This document shows positions 1 to 13,735 of a stretch of 64,000 nucleotides of DNA, one piece after another; positions within the stretch are counted from its first letter, which is position 1; each line of letters starts with the position of its first letter. The notes beneath the pieces were generated by a model, which was not told the DNA's origin, did no database searches, and saw nothing but the letters and a program-made list of their open reading frames with translations. Origin of the DNA: Synaphobranchus kaupii (Eukaryota; Chordata; Actinopteri; Anguilliformes; Synaphobranchidae); contig CM056378.1 of NCBI GenBank assembly GCA_029718625.1, positions 63,759,027 to 63,823,026 on the forward strand, read 5' to 3'. Made by a program: the position numbers and the translations under genes.

Positions 1-3000
1 GATTCACTCTGACAAGGTCAGGAGTACAGTCACAGTCAGCACAGACACAGTCAGGATTACAGCCACAGTCAGCACTGACACAGTCAGGATTACAGCCACA
101 GTCAGCACAGACACGGTCAGGATTGCAGCCACATTCAGCCCTGACACGGTCAGGAGTCCAGTCACTGTCAGCACTGACAGTCAGGATTACAGCCACAGTC
201 AACCCTGAAACAGTCAGTATTACCAGCCATAGTCAGAAATGACACGGTCAGGAGTACAGTCAAAGTCAGCACTGACACAGTGTGGATTACAGCCTCAGTC
301 AGCAATGACAGTCAGTATTACAGCCACAGTCAGCCCTAACAATCAGGATTACAGCCACATTCAGCCCTGACAGTCAGGATTGCAGCCACATTCAGCCCTG
401 ACACAGTCAGGATTGAAGCCACAGTCAGCCCTGACACGGTCAGGATTGCATCCACAGTCAGCCCTGACACGGTCAGAATTACAGCGACAGTCAGCATTGA
501 CACGGTAAGGACTACAGTCAATCAGCACTAACACAGTCAGGATTGCAGCCACAGTCAGCCCTGACACAGTCATGATTGCAGCCACAGTCGGCCCTGACAC
601 GGTCAGGATTGCTGCCAAAGTCGGCCCTGACACGGTCAGGATTGCCGCCACAATCGGCCCTGACAAGGTCAGAATTGCAGCCACAGTCGGCCCTGACACA
701 GTCAGGATTGCAGCCACAGTCGGCCCTGACACGGTCATGATTGCAGCCACAGTCGGCCCTGACACGGTCAGGATTGCAGCCACAGTCGGCCCCTGACACG
801 GTCAGGATTGCAGCCAGTCGGCCCTGACAAGGTCAGGATTGCAGCCACAGTCGGCCGTGACACGGTCAGGATTGCAGCCAGTCGGCCCTGACAAGGTCAG
901 GATTGCAGCGACAGTCGGCCCTGAGACGGTCAGGATTGCAGGCACAGTCGGCCCTGACACGGTCAGGATTGCAGGCACAGTCGGCCCTGACACGGTCAGG
1001 AGTACAGTCACAGTCAGCACAGACACAGGGTGGATTACAGCCACAGTCAGCACTGACACAGTCAGGATTACAGCCACAGTCAGCACAGACACGGTCAGGA
1101 TTGCAGCCACATTCAGCCCTGACACGGTCAGGAGTACAGTCAAAGTCAGCACTGACAGTCAGGATTACAGCCACAGTCAACCCTGACACAGTCAGTACTA
1201 CAGCCATAGTCAGAAATGACACGGTCAGGAGTACAGTCAAAGTCAGCACTGACACAGTGTGGATTACAGCCTCAGTCAGCACTGACAGTCAGGATTGCAG
1301 CCACAGTCAGCAATGACAGTCAGTATTACAGCCACAGTCAGCCCTAACAATCAGGATTACAGCCACATTCAGCCCTGAAAGTCAGGATTGCAGCCACATT
1401 CAGCCCTGACACAGTCAGGATTGAAGCCACAGTCGGCCCTGACACGGTCAGGATTGCAGCCACAGGCGGCCCTGACACGGTCAGGATTGCCGCCACAGTT
1501 GGCCCTGACAAGGTCAGAATTGCAGCCACAGTCGGCCCTGACACAGTCAGCATTGCAGCCAATGTCAGCCCTGACACGGTCATGATTGCAGCCACAGTCG
1601 GCCCTGACACGGTCAGGATTGCAGCCACAGTCGGCCCTGACACGGTCCGGATTGCAGCCACAGTCGGCCCTGACACGGTCAGCATTGCAGCCAATGTCAG
1701 CCCTGACACGGTCAGGATTGCAGCCACAGTCGGCCCTGACACGGTCAGGATTGCAGCCAGAGTTGGCCCTGACACGGTCAGGATTGCAGCCAGAGTCGGC
1801 AGTGACACGGTCGGGATTGCAGCCAGAGTCGGCAGTGACACGGTCGGGATTGCAGCCAGAGTCGGCATTGACACGTTCGGGATTGCAACAAGAGTCGGCA
1901 GTGACACGGTCGGGATTGCAGCCAGAGTCTGCATTGACACGTTCGGGATTGCAGCAAGAGTCGGCAGTGACAGTCAGGATTACAGCCAGAGTTGGCGGTG
2001 ACACGGTCGGGATTGCAGCCAGAGTCGGCAGTGACACGGTCGGGATTGCAGCCAGAGTCGGCAGTGACACGGTCGGGATTGCAGCCAGAGTCGGCATTGA
2101 CACGTTCGGGATTGCAGCCAGAGTCTGCAGTGACACGGTCGGGATTGCAGCCAGAGTCGGTAGTGACACGGTCGGGATTGCAGCCAGAGTCGGCAGTGAC
2201 GGTCGGGATTACAGCCAGAGTCGGCAGTGACGGTCGGGATTACAGCCAGAGTCGGCAGTGACGGTCAGGGTTACAGCCAGAGTCGGCAGTGACGGTCCGG
2301 GTTACAGCCAAAGTCGGCAGTGACGGTCAGGGTTACAGCCAGAGTCGGCAGTGACGGTCGGGATTACAGCCAGAGTCGGCAGTGACGGTCGGGATTACAG
2401 CCAGAGTCGGCAGTGACGGTCAGGATTGCTGCCACAGTCGGCCCTGACACGGTCAGGATTGCCGCCACAATCGGCCCTGACAAGGTCAGAATTGCAGCCA
2501 CAGTCGGCCCTGACACGGTCAGGATTTCAGCCAGAGTCGGCAGTGACACGGTCGGGATTGCAGCCAGAGTCGGCAGTGACACGGTCGGGATTGCAGCCAG
2601 AGTCGGCATTGACACGTTCGGGATTGCAACAAGAGTCGGCAGTGACACGGTCGGGATTGCAGCCAGAGTCTGCATTGACACGTTCGGGATTGCAGCAAGA
2701 GCCGGCAGTGACACGGTCGGGATTGCAGCCAGAGACGGCAGTGACACGGTCGGGATTGCAGCCAGAGTCGGCAGTGACGGTCGGGATTACAGCCAGAGTT
2801 GGCAGTGACAGTCGGGATTACAGCCAGAGTCGGCAGTGATGGTCAGGGTTACAGCCAGAGTCGGCAGTGACAGTCCGGGTTACAGCCAGAGTTGGCAGTG
2901 ACAGTCGGCATTACAGCGACAGTCAGCAGGGATAGTCAGTATTACAGCCACAGTCAGCAATTCCAGTCAGGATTACCACCACAGTCAGTCCTGACCCAGT

Positions 3001-4309
3001 CAGGATTGCTGCCACAGTCAGCCCTGCCATGGTCAGGATTACAGCCACAGTCAGCCCTGCCATGGTCAGGATTACAGCCACAGTCAACACAGTCACAGTC
3101 ATGATTTCAGCCACAGTCATCACTGACAAAGTCAGGATTGCAGCCACAGTCAGCACAGACAAAGTCAGGATTGCAGCCACATTAGCCCTGACACAGTCAG
3201 GATTGCAGCCCCAGTCGGCCCTGACACAGTCAGGATTGCAGCCACAGTCGGCCCTGACACGGTCGGGATTGCAGCCAGAGATGGCAGTGACACGGTCGGG
3301 ATTGCAGCCAGAGTCGGCCCTTACACGGTCAGGATTACAGCCAGAGTTGGCGGTGACACGGTCGGGATTGCAGCCAGAGTCGGCAGTGACACGGTCGGGA
3401 TTGCAGCCAGAGTCGGCAGTGACACGGTCGGGATTGCAGCCAGAGTCGGCATTGACACGTTCGGGATTGCAGCCAGAGTCTGCAGTGACACGGTCGGGAT
3501 TGCAGCCAGAGTCGGTAGTGACACGGTCGGGATTGCAGCCAGAGTCGGCAGTGACGGTCGGGATTACAGCCAGAGTCGGCAGTGACGGTCGGGATTACAG
3601 CCAGAGTCGGCAGTGACGGTCAGGGTTACAGCCAGAGTCGGCAGTGACGGTCCGGGTTACAGCCAAAGTCGGCAGTGACGGTCAGGGTTACAGCCAGAGT
3701 CGGCAGTGACGGTCGGGATTACAGCCAGAGTCGGCAGTGACGGTCGGGATTACAGCCAGAGTCGGCAGTGACGGTCAGGATTGCTGCCACAGTCGGCCCT
3801 GACACGGTCAGGATTGCCGCCACAATCGGCCCTGACAAGGTCAGAATTGCAGCCACAGTCGGCCCTGACACAGTCAGGATTGCAGCCATTGTCAGCCCTG
3901 ACACGGTCATGATTGCAGCCACAGTCGGCCCTGACACGGTCAGGATTGCAGCCACAGTCGGCCCTGACACGGTCAGGATTGCAGCCACAGTCGGCCCTGA
4001 CACAGTCATGATTACAGCCACAGTCGGCCCTGACACGGTCAGGATTGCAGCCACAGTCGGCCCTGACACGGTCATGATTGCAGCCACAGTCAGCCCTGAC
4101 ACGGTCAGGATTGCAGCCAGTCGGCCCTGACAAGGTCAGGATTGCAGCCACAGTCAGCCGTGACACGGTCAGGATTGCAGCCAGTCGGCCCTGACAAGGT
4201 CAGGATTGCAGCGACAGTCGGCCCTGAGACGGTCAGGATTGCAGGCACAGTCGGCCCTGACATGGTCAGGATTGCAGCCACATTCAGCCCTGACACGGTC
4301 AGGAGTACA

Positions 4310-7300
4310 GTCAAAGTCAGCACTGACAGTCAGGATTACAGCCACAGTCAACCCTGACACAGTCAGTACTACAGCCATAGTCAGAAATGACACGGTCAGG
4401 AGTACAGTCAAAGTCAGCACTGACACAGTGTGGATTACAGCCTCAGTCAGCACTGACAGTCAGGATTGCAGCCACAGTCAGCAATGACAGTCAGTATTAC
4501 AGCCACAGTCAGCCCTAACAATCAGGATTACAGCCACATTCAGCCCTGACAGTCAGGATTGCAGCCACATTCAGCCCTGACACAGTCAGGATTGAAGCCA
4601 CAGTCAGCCCTGACACGGTCATGATTGCAGCCACAGTCGGCCCTGACACGGTCAGGATTGCAGCAACAGTCGGCCCTGACACGGTCAGGATTGCAGCCAC
4701 AGTCGGCCGTGACACGGTCAGGATTGCAGCCAGTCGGCCCTGACACGGTCAGGATTGCAGCCACAGTCGGCCCTGACACGGTCAGGATTGCAGCCACAGT
4801 CGGCCCTGACACGGTCAGGATTGCAGCCAATCGGCCCTGAGACGGTCAGGATTGCAGGCACAGTCGGCCCTGACACGGTCAGGATTGCAGGCACAGTCGG
4901 CCCTGACACGGTCATGAGTACAGTCAAGTCAGCACAGACAGAGGGTGGATTACAGCCACAGTCAGCACTGACACAGTCAGGATTACAGCCACAGTCAGCA
5001 CAGACACGGTCAGGATTGCAGCCACATTCAGCCCTGACACGGTCAGGAGTACAGTCACAGTCAGCACTGACAGTCAGGATTACAGCCACAGTCAACCCTG
5101 ACACAGTCAGTACTACAGCCATAGTCAGAAATGACACAGTCTGGAGTACAGTCAAAGTCAGCACTGACACAGTGTGGATTACAGCCTCAGTCAGCACTGA
5201 CAGTCAGTATTACAGCCACAGTCAGCAATGACAGTCAGTATTACAGCCACAGTCAGCCCTAACTATCAGGATTACAGCCACATTCAGCCCTGACACGGTC
5301 AGGAGTACAGTCAAAGTCAGCACTGACAGTCAGGATTACAGCCACAGTCAACCCTGACACAGTCAGTACTACAGCCATAGTCAGAAATGACACGGTCAGG
5401 AGTACAGTCAAAGTCAGCACTGACACAGTGTGGATTACAGCCTCAGTCAGCACTGACAGTCAGGATTGCAGCCACAGTCAGCAATGACAGTCAGTATTAC
5501 AGCCACAGTCAGCCCTAACAATCAGGATTACAGCCACATTCAGCCCTGACAGTCAGGATTGCAGCCACATTCAGCCCTGACACAGTCAGGATTGAAGCCA
5601 CAGTCAGCCCTGACACGGTCATGATTGCAGCCACAGTCGGCCCTGACACGGTCAGGATTGCCGCCACAATCGGCCCTGACTAGGTCAGAATTGCAGCCAC
5701 AGTCGGCCCTGACACAGTCAGGATTGCAGCCACAGTCGGCCCTGACACGGTCAGGATTGCCGCCACAATCGGCCCTGACAAGGTCAGAATTGCAGCCACA
5801 GTCGGCCCTGACACAGTCAGGATTGCAGCCATTGTCAGCCCTGACACGGTCATGATTGCAGCCACAGTCGGCCCTGACACGGTCAGGATTGCAGCCACAG
5901 TCGGCCCTGACACGGTCAGGATTGCAGCCAATCGGCCCTGAGACGGTCAGGAGTACAGTCAAAGTCAGCACTGACAGTCAGGATTACAGCCACAGTCAAC
6001 CCTGACACAGTCAGTACTACAGCCATAGTCAGAAATGACACGGTCAGGAGTACAGTCAAAGTCAGCACTGACACAGTGTGGATTACAGCCTCAGTCAGCA
6101 CTGACAGTCAGGATTGCAGCCACAGTCAGCAATGACAGTCAGTATTACAGCCACAGTCAGCCCTAACAATCAGGATTACAGCCACATTCAGCCCTGACAG
6201 TCAGGATTGCAGCCACATTCAGCCCTGACACAGTCAGGATTGAAGCCACAGTCAGCCCTGACACGGTCATGATTGCAGCCACAGTCGGCCCTGACACGGT
6301 CAGGATTGCAGCAACAGTCGGCCCTGACACGGTCAGGATTGCAGCCACAGTCGGCCGTGACACGGTCAGGATTGCAGCCAGTCGGCCCTGACACGGTCAG
6401 GATTGCAGCCACAGTCGGCCCTGACACGGTCAGGATTGCAGCCAATCGGCCCTGAGACGGTCAGGATTGCAGGCACAGTCGGCCCTGACACGGTCAGGAT
6501 TGCAGGCACAGTCGGCCCTGACACGGTCATGAGTACAGTCAAGTCAGCACAGACAGAGGGTGGATTACAGCCACAGTCAGCACTGACACAGTCAGGATTA
6601 CAGCCACAGTCAGCACAGACACGGTCAGGATTGCAGCCACATTCAGCCCTGACACGGTCAGGAGTACAGTCACAGTCAGAACTGACAGTCAGGATTACAG
6701 CCACAGTCAACCCTGACACAGTCAGTACTACAGCCATAGTCAGAAATGACACAGTCTGGAGTACAGTCAAAGTCAGCACTGACACAGTGTGGATTACAGC
6801 CTCAGTCAGCACTGACAGTCAGTATTACAGCCACAGTCAGCAATGACAGTCAGTATTACAGCCACAGTCAGCCCTAACTATCAGGATTACAGCCACATTC
6901 AGCCCTGACACGGTCAGGAGTACAGTCAAAGTCAGCACTGACAGTCAGGATTACAGCCACAGTCAACCCTGACACAGTCAGTACTACAGCCATAGTCAGA
7001 AATGACACGGTCAGGAGTACAGTCAAAGTCAGCACTGACACAGTGTGGATTACAGCCTCAGTCAGCACTGACAGTCAGGATTGCAGCCACAGTCAGCAAT
7101 GACAGTCAGTATTACAGCCACAGTCAGCCCTAACAATCAGGATTACAGCCACATTCAGCCCTGACAGTCAGGATTGCAGCCACATTCAGCCCTGACACAG
7201 TCAGGATTGAAGCCACAGTCAGCCCTGACACGGTCATGATTGCAGCCACAGTCGGCCCTGACACGGTCAGGATTGCCGCCACAATCGGCCCTGACTAGGT

Positions 7301-7560
7301 CAGAATTGCAGCCACAGTCGGCCCTGACACAGTCAGGATTGCAGCCACAGTCGGCCCTGACACGGTCAGGATTGCCGCCACAATCGGCCCTGACAAGGTC
7401 AGAATTGCAGCCACAGTCGGCCCTGACACAGTCAGGATTGCAGCCATTGTCAGCCCTGACACGGTCATGATTGCAGCCACAGTCGGCCCTGACACGGTCA
7501 GGATTGCAGCCACAGTCGGCCCTGACACGGTCAGGATTGCAGCCAATCGGCCCTGAGACG
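4310..7560. repeat. Tandem duplication of a ~1.6-kb block inside the array
   Basis: The block running from about 4310 to 5945 is repeated from about 5960 to 7560. Landmarks such as the segments at 5259-5453 and 6874-7068, or 5625-5855 and 7240-7470, are offset by exactly 1615 bp. Earlier landmarks (4515 and 6163) are offset by 1648 bp because the second copy lacks one 33-bp unit. The near identity over the block, against much larger unit-to-unit differences within it, points to a recent unequal exchange. Confidence 0.85.
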
Positions 7561-8849
7561 GTCAGGATTGCAGGCACAGTCGGCCCTGACACGGTCAGGA
7601 TTGCAGGCACAGTCGGCCCTGACACGGTCATGAGTACAGTCACAGTCAGCACAGAGAGAGGGTGGATTACAGCCACAGTCAGCACTGACACAGTCAGGAT
7701 TACAGCCACAGTCAGCACAGACACGGTCAGGATTGCAGCCACATTCAGCCCTGACACGGTCAGGAGTACAGTCACAGTCAGCACTGACAGTCAGGATTAC
7801 AGCCCACAGTCAACCCTGACACAGTCAGTACTACAGCCATAGTCAGAAATGACACAGTCTGGAGTACAGTCAAAGTCAGCACTGACACAGTGTGGATTAC
7901 AGCCTCAGTCAGCAATGACAGTCAGTATTACAGCCACAGTCAGCAATGACAGTCAGTATTACAGCCACAGTCAGCCCTAACAATCAGGATTACAGCCACA
8001 TTCAGCCCTGACACAGTCAGGATTGCAGCCACATTCAGCCCTGACACAGTCAGGATTGAAGCCACAGTCAGCCCTGACACGGTCATGATTGCAGCCACAG
8101 TCGGCCCTGACACGGTCAGGATTGCAGCCACAGGCGGCCCTGACACGGTCAGGATTGCCGCCACAGTTGGCCCTGACAAGGTCAGAATTGCAGCCACAGT
8201 CGGCCCTGACACAGTCAGCATTGCAGCCAATGTCAGCCCTGACACGGTCATGATTGCAGCCACAGTCGGCCCTGACACGGTCAGGATTGCAGCCATAGTC
8301 GGCCCTGACACGGTCAGGATTGCAGCCACAGTCGGCCCTGACACGGTCAGCATTGCAGCCAATGTCAGCCCTGACACGGTCAGGATTGCAGCCACAGTCG
8401 GCCCTGACACGGTCAGGATTGCAGCCAGAGTCGGCCCTGACACAGTCAGGATTGCAGCCAGAGTCGGCAGTGACACGGTCGGGATTGCAGCCAGAGTCGG
8501 CAGTGACACGGTCGGGATTGCAGCCAGAGTCGGCATTGACACGTTCGGGATTGCAACAAGAGTCGGCAGTGACACGGTCGGGATTGCAGCCAGAGTTGGC
8601 ATTGACACGTTCGGGATTGCAGCAAGAGCCGGCAGTGACACGGTCGGGATTGCAGCCAGAGTCGGCAGTGACACGGTCGGGATTGCAGCCAGAGTCGGCA
8701 GTGACGGTCGGGATTACAGCCAGAGTTGGCAGTGACAGTCGGGATTACAGCCAGAGTCGGCAGTGACGGTCAGGGTTACAGCCAGAGTCGGCAGTGACAG
8801 TCCGGGTTACAGCCAAAGTCGGCAGTGACGGTCAGGGTTACAGCCAGAG

Positions 8850-11800
8850 TCAGCAGGGATAGTCAGTATTACAGCCACAGTCAGCAATTCCAGTCAGGAT
8901 TACCACCACAGTCAGTCCTGACCCAGTCAGGATTGCTGCCACAGTCAGCCCTGCCATGGTCAGGATTACAGCCACAGTCAACACAGTCACAGTCATGATT
9001 TCAGCCACAGTCATCACAGACAAAGTCAGGATTGCAGCCACAGTCAGCACAGACAAAGTCAGGATTGCAGCCACATTAGCCCTGACACAGTCAGGATTGC
9101 AGCCCCAGTCGGCCCTGACACAGTCAGGATTGCAGCCACAGTCGGCCCTGACACGGTCGGGATTGCAGCCAGAGATGGCAGTGACACGGTCGGGATTGCA
9201 GCCAGAGTCGGCCCTTACACGGTCAGGATTACAGCCAGAGTTGGCGGTGACACGGTCGGGATTGCAGCCAGAGTCGGCAGTGACACGGTCGGGATTGCAG
9301 CCAGAGTCGGCAGTGACACGGTCGGGATTGCAGCCAGAGTCGGCATTGACACGTTCGGGATTGCAGCCAGAGTCTGCAGTGACACGGTCGGGATTGCAGC
9401 CAGAGTCGGTAGTGACACGGTCGGGATTGCAGCCAGAGTCGGCAGTGACGGTCGGGATTACAGCCAGAGTCGGCAGTGACGGTCGGGATTACAGCCAGAG
9501 TCGGCAGTGACGGTCAGGGTTACAGCCAGAGTCGGCAGTGACGGTCCGGGTTACAGCCAAAGTCGGCAGTGACGGTCAGGGTTACAGCCAGAGTCGGCAG
9601 TGACGGTCGGGATTACAGCCAGAGTCGGCAGTGACGGTCGGGATTACAGCCAGAGTCGGCAGTGACGGTCAGGATTGCTGCCACAGTCGGCCCTGACACG
9701 GTCAGGATTGCCGCCACAATCGGCCCTGACAAGGTCAGAATTGCAGCCACAGTCGGCCCTGACACAGTCAGGATTGCAGCCATTGTCAGCCCTGACACGG
9801 TCATGATTGCAGCCACAGTCGGACCTGACACGGTCAGGATTGCAGCCACAGTCGGCCCTGACACGGTCAGGATTGCAGCCACAGTCGGCCCTGACACAGT
9901 CATGATTACAGCCACAGTCGGCCCTGACACGGTCAGGATTGCAGCCAGAGTCGGCCCTGACACAGTCAGGATTGCAGCCAGAGTCGGCAGTGACACGGTC
10001 GGGATTGCAGCCAGAGTCGGCAGTGACACGGTCGGGATTGCAGCCAGAGTCGGCATTGACACGTTCGGGATTGCAACAAGAGTCGGCAGTGACACGGTCG
10101 GGATTGCAGCCAGAGTCGGCATTGACACGTTCGGGATTGCAGCCAGAGTCTGCAGTGACACGGTCGGGATTGCAGCCAGAGTCGGTAGTGACACGGTCGG
10201 GATTGCAGCCAGAGTCGGCAGTGACGGTCGGGATTACAGCCAGAGTCGGCAGTGACGGTCGGGATTACAGCCAGAGTCGGCAGTGACGGTCAGGGTTACA
10301 GCCAGAGTCGGCAGTGACAGTCCGGGTTACAGCCAAAGTCGGCAGTGACGGTCGGCATTACAGCCACAGTCAGCAGGGATAGTCAGTATTACAGCCACAG
10401 TCAGCAATTCCAGTCAGGATTACCACCACAGTCAGTCCTGACCCAGTCAGGATTGCTGCCACAGTCAGCCCTGCCATGGTCAGGATTACAGCCACAGTCA
10501 ACACAGTCACAGTCATGATTTCAGCCACAGTCAGTACAAACAAAGTCAGGATTGCAGCCACAGTCAGCACAGACAAAGTCAGGATTGCAGCCACATTAGC
10601 CCTGACACAGTCAGGATTGCAGCCCCAGTCGGCCCTGACACAGTCAGGATTGCAGCCACAGTCGGCCCTGACACGGTCGGGATTGCAGCCAGAGATGGCA
10701 ATGACACGGTCGGGATTGCAGCCAGAGTCGGCCCTTACACGGTCAGGATTACAGCCAGAGTTGGCGGTGACACGGTCGGGATTGCAGCCAGAGTCGGCAG
10801 TGACACGGTCGGGATTGCAGCCAGAGTCGGCAGTGACACGGTCGGGATTGCAGCCAGAGTCGGCAGTGACACGGTCGGGATTGCAGCCAGAGTCGGCAGT
10901 GACACGGTCGGGATTGCAGCCAGAGTCGGCATTGACACGTTCGGGATTGCAACAAGAGTCGGCAGTGACACGGTCGGGATTGCAGCCAGAGTCTGCATTG
11001 ACACGTTCGGGATTGCAGCAAGAGTCGGCAGTGACAGTCAGGATTACAGCCAGAGTTGGCGGTGACACGGTCGGGATTGCAGCCAGAGTCGGCAGTGACA
11101 CGGTCGGGATTGCAGCCAGAGTCGGCAGTGACACGGTCGGGATTGCAGCCAGAGTCGGCATTGACACGTTCGGGATTGCAGCCAGAGTCTGCAGTGACAC
11201 GGTCGGGATTGCAGCCAGAGTCGGTAGTGACACGGTCGGGATTGCAGCCAGAGTCGGCAGTGACGGTCGGGATTACAGCCAGAGTCGGCAGTGACGGTCG
11301 GGATTACAGCCAGAGTCGGCAGTGACGGTCAGGGTTACAGCCAGAGTCGGCAGTGACGGTCCGGGTTACAGCCAAAGTCGGCAGTGACGGTCAGGGTTAC
11401 AGCCAGAGTCGGCAGTGACGGTCGGGATTACAGCCAGAGTCGGCAGTGACGGTCGGGATTACAGCCAGAGTCGGCAGTGACGGTCAGGATTGCTGCCACA
11501 GTCGGCCCTGACACGGTCAGGATTGCCGCCACAATCGGCCCTGACAAGGTCAGAATTGCAGCCACAGTCGGCCCTGACACGGTCAGGATTTCAGCCAGAG
11601 TCGGCAGTGACACGGTCGGGATTGCAGCCAGAGTCGGCAGTGACACGGTCGGGATTGCAGCCAGAGTCGGCATTGACACGTTCGGGATTGCAACAAGAGT
11701 CGGCAGTGACACGGTCGGGATTGCAGCCAGAGTCTGCATTGACACGTTCGGGATTGCAGCAAGAGCCGGCAGTGACACGGTCGGGATTGCAGCCAGAGTC

Positions 11801-13735
11801 GGCAGTGACACGGTCGGGATTGCAGCCAGAGTCGGCAGTGACGGTCGGGATTACAGCCAGAGTTGGCAGTGACAGTCGGGATTACAGCCAGAGTCGGCAG
11901 TGACGGTCAGGGTTACAGCCAGAGTCAGCAGTGACAGTCCGGGTTACAGCCAGAGTTGGCAGTGACGGTCGGCATTACAGCGACAGTCAGCAGGGATAGT
12001 CAGTATTACAGCCACAGTCAGCAATTCCAGTCAGGATTACCACCACAGTCAGTCCTGACCCAGTCAGGATTGCTGCCACAGTCAGCCCTGCCATGGTCAG
12101 GATTACAGCCACAGTCAACACAGTCACAGTCATGATTTCAGCCACAGTCATCACAGACAAAGTCAGGATTGCAGCCACAGTCAGCACAGACAAAGTCAGG
12201 ATTGCAGCCACATTAGCCCTGACACAGTCAGGATTGCAGCCCCAGTCGGCCCTGACACAGTCAGGATTGCAGCCACAGTCGGCCCTGACACGGTCGGGAT
12301 TGCAGCCAGAGATGGCAGTGACACGGTCGGGATTGCAGCCAGAGTCGGCCCTTACACGGTCGGGATTACAGCCAGAGTTGGCGGTGACACGGTCGGGATT
12401 GCAGCCAGAGTCGGCAGTGACACGGTCGGGATTGCAGCCAGAGTCGGCAGTGACACGGTCGGGATTGCAGCCAGAGTCGGCATTGACACGTTCGGGATTG
12501 CAGCCAGAGTCTGCAGTGACACGGTCGGGATTGCAGCCAGAGTCGGTAGTGACACGGTCGGGATTGCAGCCAGAGTCGGCAGTGACACGGTCGGGATTGC
12601 AGCCAGAGTCGGCAGTGACACGGTCGGGATTGCAGCCAGAGTCGGCAGTGACACGGTCGGGATTGCAGCCAGAGTCGGCATTGACACGTTCGGGATTGCA
12701 ACAAGAGTCGGCAGTGACACGGTCGGGATTGCAGCCAGAGTCTGCATTGACACGTTCGGGATTGCAGCAAGAGTCGGCAGTGACAGTCAGGATTACAGCC
12801 AGAGTTGGCGGTGACACGGTCGGGATTGCAGCCAGAGTCGGCAGTGACACGGTCGGGATTGCAGCCAGAGTCGGCAGTGACACGGTCGGGATTGCAGCCA
12901 GAGTCGGCATTGACACGTTCGGGATTGCAGCCAGAGTCTGCAGTGACACGGTCGGGATTGCAGCCAGAGTCGGTAGTGACACGGTCGGGATTGCAGCCAG
13001 AGTCGGCAGTGACGGTCGGGATTACAGCCAGAGTCGGCAGTGACGGTCGGGATTACAGCCAGAGTCGGCAGTGACGGTCAGGGTTACAGCCAGAGTCGGC
13101 AGTGACGGTCCGGGTTACAGCCAAAGTCGGCAGTGACGGTCAGGGTTACAGCCAGAGTCGGCAGTGACGGTCGGGATTACAGCCAGAGTCGGCAGTGACG
13201 GTCGGGATTACAGCCAGAGTCGGCAGTGACGGTCAGGATTGCTGCCACAGTCGGCCCTGACACGGTCAGGATTGCCGCCACAATCGGCCCTGACAAGGTC
13301 AGAATTGCAGCCACAGTCGGCCCTGACACGGTCAGGATTTCAGCCAGAGTCGGCAGTGACACGGTCGGGATTGCAGCCAGAGTCGGCAGTGACACGGTCG
13401 GGATTGCAGCCAGAGTCGGCATTGACACGTTCGGGATTGCAACAAGAGTCGGCAGTGACACGGTCGGGATTGCAGCCAGAGTCTGCATTGACACGTTCGG
13501 GATTGCAGCAAGAGCCGGCAGTGACACGGTCGGGATTGCAGCCAGAGTCGGCAGTGACACGGTCGGGATTGCAGCCAGAGTCGGCAGTGACGGTCGGGAT
13601 TACAGCCAGAGTTGGCAGTGACAGTCGGGATTACAGCCAGAGTCGGCAGTGACGGTCAGGGTTACAGCCAGAGTCGGCAGTGACAGTCCGGGTTACAGCC
13701 AGAGTTGGCAGTGACGGTCGGCATTACAGCGACAG
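8850..13735. repeat. Three consecutive higher-order repeats (1520, 1617 and 1749 bp)
   Basis: A distinctive marker (CAGTCAGCAATTCCAGTCAG followed by GATTACCACCACAGTCAG) starts each block near 8850, 10370, 11987 and 13736. Between markers the order of unit subfamilies is the same: marker, AAAGTCAGG units, A-type 33-mers, D-type 31-mers, then P-type. Length differences are whole units gained or lost. The segment 11477-11903 recurs almost unchanged at 13226-13652 (offset 1749) and also at 2413-2839. Confidence 0.85.
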
